A DNA stretch of 64,000 nt from Algoriphagus winogradskyi (GCF_900182815.1 NZ_FXUA01000003.1:496001-560000); one strand, 5' to 3'. Shown: positions 25,243-32,696, counted from the first letter of the stretch. Numbers and translations are program-made. The notes: generated by a model from the sequence alone, not told the origin.

Positions 25243-26289
25243 TTACTTCTTCATTATTTCCAAAATCTCATCCACGACGATCTTCCCTCCTACAGGCGAC
25301 CAATGCGTGTCGTCATAGTAGTAGATATCTTTTTCCACTCCCATTTTCTCAGAGAAAACTCTATAGGCATCTACGTTATAGTAAGCCTTAGGAGCTTTGT
25401 CATACGTGGCGAAAAAAGTAGGGGTAACAAAACTCGATTTGTCCGCTATGTAAGGATAATACAGATCATATTTATCGGGGCTGATTAACACGATCAATTC
25501 AATATTGATATTGGAGAGCAATGCGCTCAATTCACCTAATACTTTGACGCTGTTTAGAGTTTTCAAAGAATCATTTTTTGCTCCCATTTTTCTAAGGTCA
25601 GATTTATAGAAAAGCAACTTATCTGGGGAATTTGAAAACAAATCAGTTCTGTTGGTTTTCACCTGATGTGTATTGGAGAAGATGGGCTTGTCTGTGTAGG
25701 AAAACTGAAAGTTGTTCAAGGGCATTTTCAGCGTTGCGTCTGAGAAAAACTGAAGATCGTAATTGGGAGTTGCTCTTTTGTGCTGCTTGACCTCATTGGA
25801 AAGGATCTCTAAATCCAATCTCTCATCAAAGTTAATAGTCTGCGTTCTATCATTCAAATCCCGCTCTATGGACTGCAACACAACAAACTCTGGCTGGATC
25901 AGGTCAAAAAAACCTGAATTCATCAATGACACCAAAGTCTGAATTGGATTACTTCCTGATATAAATCTATCTACATGCAAGACGGAAGCTCCCGTTGCAG
26001 CAAGGTAATTTTTATACCCCAAGTTGTCCTGCTCTGTAAAAGAATCACCTATCGTCATCACATCAAATTTCTGATTTGATGCAAACCCAACCTCAGAAAG
26101 AAGTAAATATTCTTTAGGTATAACATGCTGGCTGTCAATGACACTTCTTGGAGAAGGATTAGCATAAAAATACCCCATACGCGCTAGATCACCTTCTGCT
26201 CCTCTTTGGCTATAATTGAACAAATTGAACACATACAATCCAAAAAAAGGAACTACAAAAACGAGCGTATTTAAGATGAATTTTCTCAT
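25243..26289 (-). CDS. AlgJ/AlgX-like SGNH-type O-acetylation protein
   Basis: A 348-residue protein with an N-terminal membrane/signal segment (RKFILNTLVFVVPFFGLYVF). The SGNH-like signature is present: MTIGDSFTEQ (nucleophile Ser) and near the C terminus YYYDDTHWSPVGGKIV, where Asp and His of the D-x-x-H-W motif complete the catalytic set. It starts four bases after the MBOAT gene stop, the usual AlgI/AlgJ-type pairing in which the MBOAT moves acetyl groups across the membrane and the SGNH protein transfers them to an exported glycan. The acceptor polysaccharide is unknown. Confidence 0.85.
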   Translation of the reverse strand: MRKFILNTLVFVVPFFGLYVFNLFNYSQRGAEGDLARMGYFYANPSPRSVIDSQHVIPKEYLLLSEVGFASNQKFDVMTIGDSFTEQDNLGYKNYLAATGASVLHVDRFISGSNPIQTLVSLMNSGFFDLIQPEFVVLQSIERDLNDRTQTINFDERLDLEILSNEVKQHKRATPNYDLQFFSDATLKMPLNNFQFSYTDKPIFSNTHQVKTNRTDLFSNSPDKLLFYKSDLRKMGAKNDSLKTLNSVKVLGELSALLSNINIELIVLISPDKYDLYYPYIADKSSFVTPTFFATYDKAPKAYYNVDAYRVFSEKMGVEKDIYYYDDTHWSPVGGKIVVDEILEIMKK

Positions 26290-26292
26290 GCC

Positions 26293-27741
26293 TTAGAATT
26301 GAAAATAGATAAACTGCTGCTCGTTTTGTCCGAACCAAAAGAGTAAAATAATGATCCCAAAGTAGAGTGCTCGACGTACAGGTCGTTTCCATTTCAAACC
26401 CAATTTCTCTAAGGCATACTGATCTCCTCGTCCTCTCCATTCTACTAACATGAAAGTAATCACCAGTAAGAATAACCTGAAAGCCCTGCCTATCCCTTCA
26501 AAATCTGGCACCGTAAATAAACTAGGAGAAAAAATTTCAGCGATATAAGTGGCTGCATGCCCCATAGAGTTGGCTCGGAAAAATATCCATGCAAACACTG
26601 TTAAGCCAAAAGTTAAGACCATCGAAGAAAATTCCCTGAAACTAGGCAGGTATTTCTCTTTGGCTACCACATTTAGGTTATTCCTGTTATTCTCAGTCAG
26701 CAAAAGAGGCAAAAAGTAAATCGCATTTAACACTCCCCACACGATAAAGGTCCAGTTAGCTCCATGCCAAAAACCGCTTACAATGAAGATGATAAAAGTA
26801 TTGCGCACTTTCATCCAAGTTCCACCTCTACTGCCGCCGAGTGGGATATACAAGTAATCTCTAAACCAGGTGGACAAGGAAATATGCCAACGGCGCCAGA
26901 ATTCTGCCATATCTCTTGAGAAATATGGGAAAGCAAAGTTCTGTTTTAGCTCAAAACCAAATAAACGAGAAGTCCCTATTGCTATATCAGAGTAGCCCGA
27001 AAAGTCTCCATAAATTTGGAAAGTGAAAAATAGTGCACCAAAGGCTAAGGTACTTCCAGAGTAGTTTTCTGAATTGTTGAAAATCAAATTGGCAAACTCA
27101 GCGCAGTTGTCAGCAATAACTATCTTTTTGAATAATCCCCACAGTATCTGACGCATGCCGTCAACGGCCTTGGAATAGTCGAATCTACGTTTTTCAAAAA
27201 ACTGAGGTAAGAGATTCGTTGCCCTTTCGATAGGCCCGGCCACCAATTGCGGAAAAAAACTCACAAAAGCTAAAAATGCCACAAAATCATTCGTAGGGGT
27301 TAACTTTTTTCGATATACATCTATAGTGTAGCTCAACGTTTGAAATGTATAAAAGCTAATACCCACTGGCAAGATGATATTTAGAGAATTCGCTTGAATT
27401 TCATTCCCAAAAAATGAAAAAGCACCAATAAAGTTATCAAGGAAGAAATTGTAATATTTAAAAAAACCAAGAAAGCCTAGGTTCACTAAAATACTTATCC
27501 ACAGAAGAATCTTCCGCTTAGGTTGACTTTCCTCGTTGCTGAGTCTTCTGCCTATCTGAAAATCAACCACCGCAGAAAAAAGTATTAGAGATAGAAATCG
27601 CCAGTCCCACCAGCCATAAAAAACCAAACTTGCTACGACTATTAAAAAATTTTGCTGCCTGAGGTTTCTGTTTACCAAAAACCAATAAATCGTAAATACT
27701 ATCGGTAAGAATACTGCAAAGTCTATGGAATTAAAAAGCAT
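26293..27741 (-). CDS. MBOAT-family membrane O-acyltransferase (AlgI-like)
   Basis: A 482-residue protein with about ten membrane segments. MBOAT hallmarks are PVGISFYTFQTLSYTIDVYR, DFSGYSDIAIG, FWRRWHISLSTWFRDYLYIPLGG and FWHGANWTFIVWG, the last containing the catalytic His. The length matches AlgI/DltB-type enzymes. Transcribed with the SGNH gene immediately downstream. The pair lies between ssb copy 1 and the truncated ssb copy, and unlike its neighbours has no cassette-type repeats around it. Confidence 0.92.
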   Translation of the reverse strand: MLFNSIDFAVFLPIVFTIYWFLVNRNLRQQNFLIVVASLVFYGWWDWRFLSLILFSAVVDFQIGRRLSNEESQPKRKILLWISILVNLGFLGFFKYYNFFLDNFIGAFSFFGNEIQANSLNIILPVGISFYTFQTLSYTIDVYRKKLTPTNDFVAFLAFVSFFPQLVAGPIERATNLLPQFFEKRRFDYSKAVDGMRQILWGLFKKIVIADNCAEFANLIFNNSENYSGSTLAFGALFFTFQIYGDFSGYSDIAIGTSRLFGFELKQNFAFPYFSRDMAEFWRRWHISLSTWFRDYLYIPLGGSRGGTWMKVRNTFIIFIVSGFWHGANWTFIVWGVLNAIYFLPLLLTENNRNNLNVVAKEKYLPSFREFSSMVLTFGLTVFAWIFFRANSMGHAATYIAEIFSPSLFTVPDFEGIGRAFRLFLLVITFMLVEWRGRGDQYALEKLGLKWKRPVRRALYFGIIILLFWFGQNEQQFIYFQF

Positions 27742-27827
27742 CTATTTTTTAATCGATAAGATAATTTTTGGGAGGTCACAGTGAACCTACACGATGAGCA
27801 GTATTCCCCTTGCAATCTTGGTTGGCA

Positions 27828-28161
27828 TAAACCTACTAAACTTTTCTAAAACTTCAACCACCTTCAAAAGTCAAAAAATCCACTTTATCCAACAAGGAAC
27901 AGATACTATCGAATACAAACGACTAGCTACCGACTTAGCCCTGACCCATCCCCAACTTTGGATCATAGTTTTTCCTCCGGCGACAACGACAAACAAATTT
28001 TCTAACCAAAACAACAATCATTATGAGCACGCAAAGAAACAAAGTATACCTAATCGGACGTCTAGGATCCAAAGTAGAAATCAAAAATCTGGAAGGCGGC
28101 AAGATCTTAGGTAAAGTATGCCTCGCTACTAGCGAGTATTTTAAAAACCAAAAAGGTGAAC
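27828..28161 (+). repeat. ssb unit 2 (truncated duplicate)
   Basis: It starts inside the ssb 5' region (TAAACCTACTAAACTTTTC), lacks the TGTATATACGCA half-site, and breaks off after GGTGAAC in codon 47 of ssb. More diverged from units 1 and 3 than those are from each other. At the right break it runs straight into a truncated cassette gene. Confidence 0.82.
28023..28161 (+). pseudogene. Truncated ssb copy
   Basis: The first 46 codons align with copies 1 and 2 with six amino-acid differences (for example Leu4 to Gln, Gln9 to Tyr, Ser33 to Cys). After KNQKGE the frame leaves the SSB sequence and ends at 28220 with unrelated residues. Half of the OB fold and the acidic tip are missing, so it cannot be a working SSB. 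Confidence 0.8.
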
Positions 28162-28248
28162 TCTTTCTAATACATCTGAGTAAATCTGTGCAATACTTGC
28201 ATTTATCCAAAAAAGGCTAAGTATTATCGTGGGAATTAGTTTGACCAT
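28141..28248 (-). pseudogene. Truncated cassette gene: signal peptide only
   Basis: From the ATG at 28248, 11 bases after site H, the frame encodes MVKLIPTIILSLFWINASIAQ, a convincing signal peptide with an Ala-x-Ala-like end. It continues IYSDVLER and then runs into the antisense of the ssb fragment and stops at 28141. The rest of the secreted protein has been lost at the junction near 28161. Confidence 0.65.
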
Positions 28249-28258
28249 TTTATGAATT

Positions 28259-28360
28259 GGCTTTAACGTTTCGCGGAAACCCGAAGGGCGTGACTTTAAC
28301 CACCAAACTGTTTTTGGAACACAAAACCCTGCCTTTTGGGTAGGTGCTGTTATAGAGCGT
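28259..28360 (-). repeat. attC-like imperfect inverted repeat, site H (102 bases)
   Basis: On the minus strand the left end GCTCTATAACAGCACC and right end CGAAACGTTAAAGCC are the cores; inner ACCCAAAAGGCAGGG and CGCCCTTCGGGTTT pair imperfectly. The previous stop lies 15 bases before and the next ATG 11 bases after. Confidence 0.58.
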
Positions 28361-28374
28361 TTTTTTGTCCATTG

Positions 28375-28682
28375 TCATTCTTGAAGTTTTGATAGGTCCA
28401 ACCCAGCAGATTCAACGTAAATTTCGTCAAAGTCTGCGGAGTCTGATACACCAATACCGCCCTCTGGTTTTAATTCTATGTTGTCTTCAAGAAGAATTCG
28501 GAAATTAAAATTGTCTATGTTAGTAATTCCTTGCTTCTCAAAATGTTGTTGAATAGTCGGCTGATATTTTTTGTAATTGTCGTTTGCGATTAGGTCTCCG
28601 CCAATTCCGCCCATACTTTCGTCTGTAACTAAAAAGTTCACTTCTCCAATTTATCATTGTCTATGTATAGATAGGCTCTCAT
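28375..28682 (-). pseudogene. Cassette gene of unknown function, probably frameshifted near its start
   Basis: An ATG at 28682 opens MRAYLYIDNDKLEK and hits TGA at 28640. The -1 frame continues without pause as NFLVTDESMGGIGGDLIANDNYKKY to the stop at 28375. Joined, the two parts read as one smooth protein of about 102 residues, so one base (a G before TGAAC) seems to be missing. Otherwise the product would have to start at the GTG at 28641 with 88 residues. No family recognised; the sequence is acidic and soluble. The ATG lies eight bases after the stop of the previous gene, in the same cassette. Confidence 0.6.
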
Positions 28683-28689
28683 TTGTAAA

Positions 28690-29151
28690 TCACATTTCAG
28701 GAATTCCTGTTTTTAGATAGTAATCATCAACTATTTCATTCAAGATAATTTCTATTGTTTCTTCGTCTCTGTTGTTAGCTTTCCAATTGGTATTTGTCTT
28801 TATGGATATTTGCTTGGCTTTATTCATACCTGAAGGATAAAAGGCTTGGTCAAAGTCTGCTGAAATGTCTATAGTTAATTTTTCAAGTTTATCAAGGTCG
28901 CAATTGTGATTTTTAAAATGTGTCGGCAACCAGTCATGATAATCGTTTAGCAACTGTTTACTTTCTTTTGAAATTGCTTCTTCTGGTTGAATTGTCTTGT
29001 GAATGAAGTCAAATGTTACAGAAGGTTTAAGTTTAAGGTTGTTCAAATGAATTAGAACATTAAAAGCCAACTTCCCACTTTTGGAGTAGTCCAAACTCTG
29101 AAATGAGTCTACAAAGTTGTGAATAGCTGATTTATAATTCTTAAATTTCAT
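28690..29151 (-). CDS. Soluble protein of unknown function, cassette gene
   Basis: A 153-residue protein without signal peptide or membrane segment. It starts MKFKNYKSAIHNFVDSFQSLDYSKSGKLAFNVLIHL and ends with DEETIEIILNEIVDDYYLKTGIPEM; helices dominate. No recognised family. It starts 25 bases after site J and is followed by the frameshifted gene in the same cassette, an arrangement seen in two-gene cassettes such as toxin-antitoxin or effector-immunity pairs, though nothing in the sequence proves that here. Confidence 0.6.
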   Translation of the reverse strand: MKFKNYKSAIHNFVDSFQSLDYSKSGKLAFNVLIHLNNLKLKPSVTFDFIHKTIQPEEAISKESKQLLNDYHDWLPTHFKNHNCDLDKLEKLTIDISADFDQAFYPSGMNKAKQISIKTNTNWKANNRDEETIEIILNEIVDDYYLKTGIPEM

Positions 29152-29175
29152 TGTCTATGTGCCGGTCTTTAAAAT

Positions 29176-29310
29176 GCCCTATAACGTTTTACAATATGAA
29201 ACGGTTGGGTTTTCGGAGTGCGTTCGTATCCACCGTTGGAAAAGTTGGTTTGAAAAACAAATGCTCGCAAACCCTTGAACCCCAACTGTTTTATATTATG
29301 TGTTGTGGGT
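29176..29310 (-). repeat. attC-like imperfect inverted repeat, site J (135 bases)
   Basis: On the minus strand ACATAATATAAAACAGTTGG pairs with CCAACCGTTTCATATTGT. The outer cores are CCCACAAC and AAACGTTATAGGGC, complementary at their ends. One of the clearest sites, with about 20 pairable bases in the arm. Confidence 0.7.
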
Positions 29311-29317
29311 ATGTGCA

Positions 29318-29644
29318 TTATTGTATTTCCATTATTTCTGCTTCTCCAATCTTATTTAATGCCTCATGAATCCACCAAATCCGTCCAGTTTGAATGAACC
29401 TATCAATATCGCCATGTCTTAAGAATCGAACTGTTGCTATTATTGATTCTCCAGGTGATAAGAATTCTTGTCCTTCAAAATTTATATCCCCGATATAAGT
29501 CGCAACCAATTCATTCGAATTGTCTTTATATTCAAAAACATGATTTGGTCTATATCCTGAAATTATTGGAGTCTTGCGTCCACCTTCTTCCGTTGGATAT
29601 AGTTTAAAATGAGCTTTCACAATTATTAAATCTGATTTTTCCAT
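29318..29644 (-). CDS. Stand-alone EF-Tu domain III-like protein, cassette gene
   Basis: A 108-residue protein covering almost exactly the third beta-barrel of elongation factor Tu. The landmarks line up in order: KAHFKLYPTEEGGRKTPII and SGYRPNHVFEY match EF-Tu's EEGGRHTPFFNGYRPQFYF, FLSPGESIIATVRFL matches the MPGDN...V-x-L segment, and the end WWIHEALNKIGEAEIMEI matches FAIREGGRTVGAGVV. No GTPase or domain II is present. It could be a mimic that binds EF-Tu partners. The start lies three bases after the stop of the gene at 29648, so the two share a cassette. Confidence 0.65.
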   Translation of the reverse strand: MEKSDLIIVKAHFKLYPTEEGGRKTPIISGYRPNHVFEYKDNSNELVATYIGDINFEGQEFLSPGESIIATVRFLRHGDIDRFIQTGRIWWIHEALNKIGEAEIMEIQ

Positions 29645-29647
29645 AAA

Positions 29648-30109
29648 TCATAAATAATCAAAATATCTAATTCCCCATGATGGAGTTTCTCCTCCAAGAA
29701 GATTGTAAAAATCTGTAAAACTCCCATCATAGTCTTCGTCTAATTCATCAGCACTTACATATACAAATCCATTTTGGTCAAGAATATTGATAATAGCCTG
29801 CACAGTCTCTTTGGAGTATTCAGTCTCAAAGTTAATCGTTGCCAATTGCCCAAAATTGCTGATCCTAATCGAGTAACCAATTTGAGGTTTAGGATTAATG
29901 ACCAAATCATGCGGTAATTTAATATCACAAAAAAAACTTGCATCTTGAATCTGGTCATCTACAATAAAATCAACTCCAAACTTATCAATCAAGTTATTGG
30001 TCAATTTAGATACGTTTGATTTTATCTCTTTAGAATTAAAATCAGTCGGAGTTTCGTAACTACCAAACTCATCAAATCTTATTAATATGTCCTTAGTTTG
30101 CTGTCTCAT
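29648..30109 (-). CDS. Soluble protein of unknown function, cassette gene
   Basis: A 153-residue acidic protein (MRQQTKDILIRFDEFGSY...). The C terminus is rich in Asp, Glu and aromatic residues (ADELDEDYDGSFTDFYNLLGG, SWGIRYFDYL), a style common among immunity or regulatory proteins, but I recognise no family. It starts six bases after site L and is followed by the EF-Tu-like gene with three bases between. Confidence 0.6.
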   Translation of the reverse strand: MRQQTKDILIRFDEFGSYETPTDFNSKEIKSNVSKLTNNLIDKFGVDFIVDDQIQDASFFCDIKLPHDLVINPKPQIGYSIRISNFGQLATINFETEYSKETVQAIINILDQNGFVYVSADELDEDYDGSFTDFYNLLGGETPSWGIRYFDYL

Positions 30110-30114
30110 CTTGC

Positions 30115-30251
30115 ATTACCCACAACGTTGTACGGGTTTAAGAATATTGCGGTATTACTTGCAAGAAATTCGTCTGCCCGTAAAAACTTCATAAAAACAG
30201 ATGAAGGAAGTAAAACCACGTCGCCCGCAATTTTTTAAACCCGTTGTTACC
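30115..30251 (-). repeat. attC-like imperfect inverted repeat, site L (137 bases)
   Basis: On the minus strand AACGGGTTTAAAAAATTGCGG pairs with CCGCAATATTCTTAAACCC. Outer cores: CTGGTAACAACGGG and ACAACGTTGTGGGTAA. The stop codon of the gene at 30247 is the TAA of the left core. Confidence 0.7.
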
Positions 30252-30792
30252 AGCTGGCTTTTTTCTCGTCGCGATTAAACACTTGATTAAAGTATTCATT
30301 TAATAATCCTTTTCCCGTAAACTCTTTTTTTAATAAAAGTTGTGATTTAGCACAAGCTTTTTTATAAAGAGTTTGGTCATTGTTGTCTTTAATACTTGAA
30401 CCTAAATAGACCATTTCGTAAATTGGGTTCGCTGGTTCTGCTTTATAAGCTTTTTCAATCATTTCATTCCCTTTCATTTCCATGTCTACATAATCTCCAA
30501 ATTCGTAGGGAAAAATTGAAATAGCATACCCAGCAATAAAATTAAAATCAGCTAATTCAGCATATTTTTCCATTCCATTTTTCAACTCCTTTTCTAGTTC
30601 AGTTCTTAAATCAATCTCCTCTGTGAACATACCATTGACGTCTTCAAGCATTGACCATAAAAAGAAGAAATAATATTTCCATGTCTGAAAATCCGAATTA
30701 ATTTCAGAAATCTGTTTTTTGTATAAATGATAAGCCTCATTATACTTTTCAGCGCTTTCTAATTCAAATATTTGCTCTAGATTTTCAGTCAT
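30247..30792 (-). CDS. Soluble helical protein of unknown function, cassette gene
   Basis: A 181-residue protein predicted mostly helical, starting MTENLEQIFELESAEKYNEAYHLYKKQISE. The spacing of aromatic and small residues (EKYNEAYHLYKKQI, GNEMIEKAYKAEPANPIYEMVYLG) suggests TPR-like helical pairs. No named family. It begins 12 bases after site M, and its stop lies in the core of site L. Confidence 0.62.
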   Translation of the reverse strand: MTENLEQIFELESAEKYNEAYHLYKKQISEINSDFQTWKYYFFFLWSMLEDVNGMFTEEIDLRTELEKELKNGMEKYAELADFNFIAGYAISIFPYEFGDYVDMEMKGNEMIEKAYKAEPANPIYEMVYLGSSIKDNNDQTLYKKACAKSQLLLKKEFTGKGLLNEYFNQVFNRDEKKASW

Positions 30793-30804
30793 GTCGGATT
30801 TTAA

Positions 30805-30943
30805 GCTTGCTTGTAACGTTTAGTATATGAAAAGTAGGCGTTTTCGGAGCGATTCAATGTCCACTAAGCACAAAGTTTGATACGAGCTAAAAGCCTTGAA
30901 TTTACTGCTATTTCGCCTATTTTTTATATACATTGTTACCACC
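30805..30943 (-). repeat. attC-like imperfect inverted repeat, site M (139 bases)
   Basis: On the minus strand GTAACAATGTATATAAAAAA-TAGGCG pairs with CGCCTACTTTTCATATACTAAACGTTAC, the longest pairing in the set. Outer cores: GGTGGTAACAA and AAACGTTACAAGC. Its left end also mirrors the half-site at 31909-31939 beyond the gene between them. Confidence 0.72.
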
Positions 30944-30945
30944 TG

Positions 30946-31899
30946 TTATTTTTTCTTCTCGCATCTGTTTTCAATGACGTTTAATAGTCTGTCTTGAAAG
31001 TCTGTCAGGATTATGTCGCCCCAAAATTTACCATAAAAATTGATTGTTGAAGTCAACTGATAACTTGAAGAAAGTGTCAATTTTACTTGTCCGTTTTTTA
31101 GGTCGGTAAGTTTGTATGTTGCGTCAACAAAGTTGAAATAGTTACCATTCAAAACGTGTTGGTCAAAAACTTTTTGTCGAACAGTTGAAGGGTCAATTTT
31201 TATATCAAAAGAAACTTTCTTGTTCTCTTCATATTCCGTGATTGTTTCAATGAACATTAAACCACCTTCAAAATTTCCGATTCTTTGTCCGCCAAGTTCT
31301 TTTTTGTCAACAGTTGCACTTATTGGTCGAGGAATACCAATTGAATTGAAAAAACCGGAATTATATTCTTTCGGGTCTATTGTCTGAACTTCAACAATGT
31401 TGCTCCAAATTGTTTCAGGAGTTGAATCAATGATAACTTCACTTTTCAAATTGAAAGTGTCAGAAGGGCTTTTTATGTATTCTTCGATAGGTGCAAATAG
31501 AAAAGGCAACAAAACTAACGTAAGAAGTTTTCCTTTACTCTTTTGTCTGTTAACCTGAACAATTCTATAAATCAATGCTCCAATTGTCCCTAAAATGAAA
31601 AACGGAGCAGCAAGAACCAACAAACAAATAAAGTCCTCAATACCGAATAAGAACATGGTCAAAAAGAAAGTCGTAACTGTAAGCCAAGGAATGAAAATTA
31701 TGTTTCTGTAAGATTTGAGTTTGTCATTGTCGGCAAACATTAAGGGAATAATTCCCAAAATGGTCGGAATGATAAACAAATATGTCACAGAAGCCAAAGT
31801 TGCCTTTTGTCCGAATACCAATCTTGTCACAAGTCCGTAAGCGATACCAAGTAAAACTCCGATAATTAAAAGTCCGTATTTCTGTTTAAGTTTCGTCAT
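30946..31899 (-). CDS. Membrane protein with C-terminal SRPBCC-like domain, cassette gene
   Basis: A 317-residue protein, the largest in the cassette blocks. About five membrane segments fill residues 8-150. A soluble domain follows: SEVIIDSTPETIWSNIVEV, GGLMFIETITEYEENKKVSFDI and KLTLSSSYQLTSTINFYGKFWGD, the strand-helix order of an SRPBCC (Bet v 1-like) ligand-binding domain. Function unknown. It is the first cassette of the right block: the ATG is 10 bases from the half-site and the stop three bases before site M. Confidence 0.7.
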   Translation of the reverse strand: MTKLKQKYGLLIIGVLLGIAYGLVTRLVFGQKATLASVTYLFIIPTILGIIPLMFADNDKLKSYRNIIFIPWLTVTTFFLTMFLFGIEDFICLLVLAAPFFILGTIGALIYRIVQVNRQKSKGKLLTLVLLPFLFAPIEEYIKSPSDTFNLKSEVIIDSTPETIWSNIVEVQTIDPKEYNSGFFNSIGIPRPISATVDKKELGGQRIGNFEGGLMFIETITEYEENKKVSFDIKIDPSTVRQKVFDQHVLNGNYFNFVDATYKLTDLKNGQVKLTLSSSYQLTSTINFYGKFWGDIILTDFQDRLLNVIENRCEKKK

Positions 31900-31908
31900 T
31901 TTTTAATA

Positions 31909-31939
31909 GGTGGTAACACTTGTATATACGCACCTCCGC
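31909..31939 (-). repeat. Half attC-like site at the junction of cassette block and ssb unit 3
   Basis: On the minus strand: GTGCGTATATACAAGTGTTACCACC. The sequence GCGTATATACAAGTGTTA is shared exactly with the half-site at 24471-24506. The remainder of the site is missing and replaced by the ssb 5' region. Confidence 0.58.
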
Positions 31940-32519
31940 TTTCCCCTCTCTAAACCTACTAAACTTTTATAAAACCCCAACCACCTCTTAAGCCCAATAA
32001 ACAGACTTTATCCGACAACAAATGGATACTATCGAATACAAACGACTAGCTACCGACTTAGCTCTGACCGATCCCCCAACTTTGGATCATAAGTTTTTCC
32101 TCTGGCGAAAACGACAAACAAATTTTCTAACCAAAACAACAAACATTATGAGCACGCTAAGAAACAAAGTACAGCTAATCGGACGTCTAGGATCCAAAGT
32201 AGAAATCAAAAATCTGGAAGGTGGCAAGACCTTAGGTAAAGTATCTCTCGCTACTAACGAATATTATAAAAACCAAAAAGGTGAACGCGTAGAAGAAACT
32301 ACCTGGCACAACATCGTGGCTTGGGGCAAGCAAGCCGAATTACTTGACAAGTACACTGACAAAGGTTCGGAAATCGCCATAGAAGGCAAACTCAGCAATC
32401 GCTCCTACGAAGACAAAGAAGGTGTCAAGCGCTACATTTCTGAGGTAGTGGTACAAAGCATCCTACTGATGGGTGAAAGAAAAGCAAACGTGTCTGAAGA
32501 AGCGGATCTTCCTTTCTAA
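31914..32519 (+). repeat. ssb unit 3 (duplicated 600-base segment)
   Basis: Nearly identical to 24481-25086 over its whole length, including the non-coding 5' part. It lies in direct orientation with unit 1, so recombination between the two could delete or duplicate the 7.4 kb between them. Confidence 0.85.
32148..32519 (+). CDS. ssb: Single-stranded DNA-binding protein, copy 2
   Basis: A 123-residue OB-fold protein, identical to copy 1 except Ser104 for Asn. The frame is open upstream, but the ATG at 32148 is the start conserved in all copies. The same acidic C-terminal tip EEADLPF is present. Followed by a good terminator at 32546-32578, which copy 1 lacks, so this may be the original locus. 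The near-identity of the copies at DNA level points to a recent duplication or ongoing gene conversion. Confidence 0.9.
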   Translation: MSTLRNKVQLIGRLGSKVEIKNLEGGKTLGKVSLATNEYYKNQKGERVEETTWHNIVAWGKQAELLDKYTDKGSEIAIEGKLSNRSYEDKEGVKRYISEVVVQSILLMGERKANVSEEADLPF

Positions 32520-32545
32520 GATAAATCCTGAAATCACTCTTATTG

Positions 32546-32578
32546 AAAGGCTGGGAGTATTAAACTTCCAGCCTTTTT
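32546..32578 (+). terminator. Rho-independent terminator after ssb copy 2
   Basis: Stem AAGGCTGGGAGT / ACTTCCAGCCTT with a short AT loop and a T run (CCTTTTTC) directly after. It lies 27 bases downstream of the ssb stop. Confidence 0.8.
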
Positions 32579-32696
32579 CTTTTTATACCTATGGGAGAGA
32601 AGATTCTGAAATCCTTTCCGTAATATCCCTGATCACGGAGTTTGATTTACGGACTTTTGCACCTTACTTAAGCTCCTAATTCAATTGACGCAAAAG

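Noticed and set aside
19570..32519. Classical insertion sequence or prophage explanation for the ssb duplicates
   Set aside because: No transposase, integrase, phage structural gene or target duplication is visible at the unit borders.
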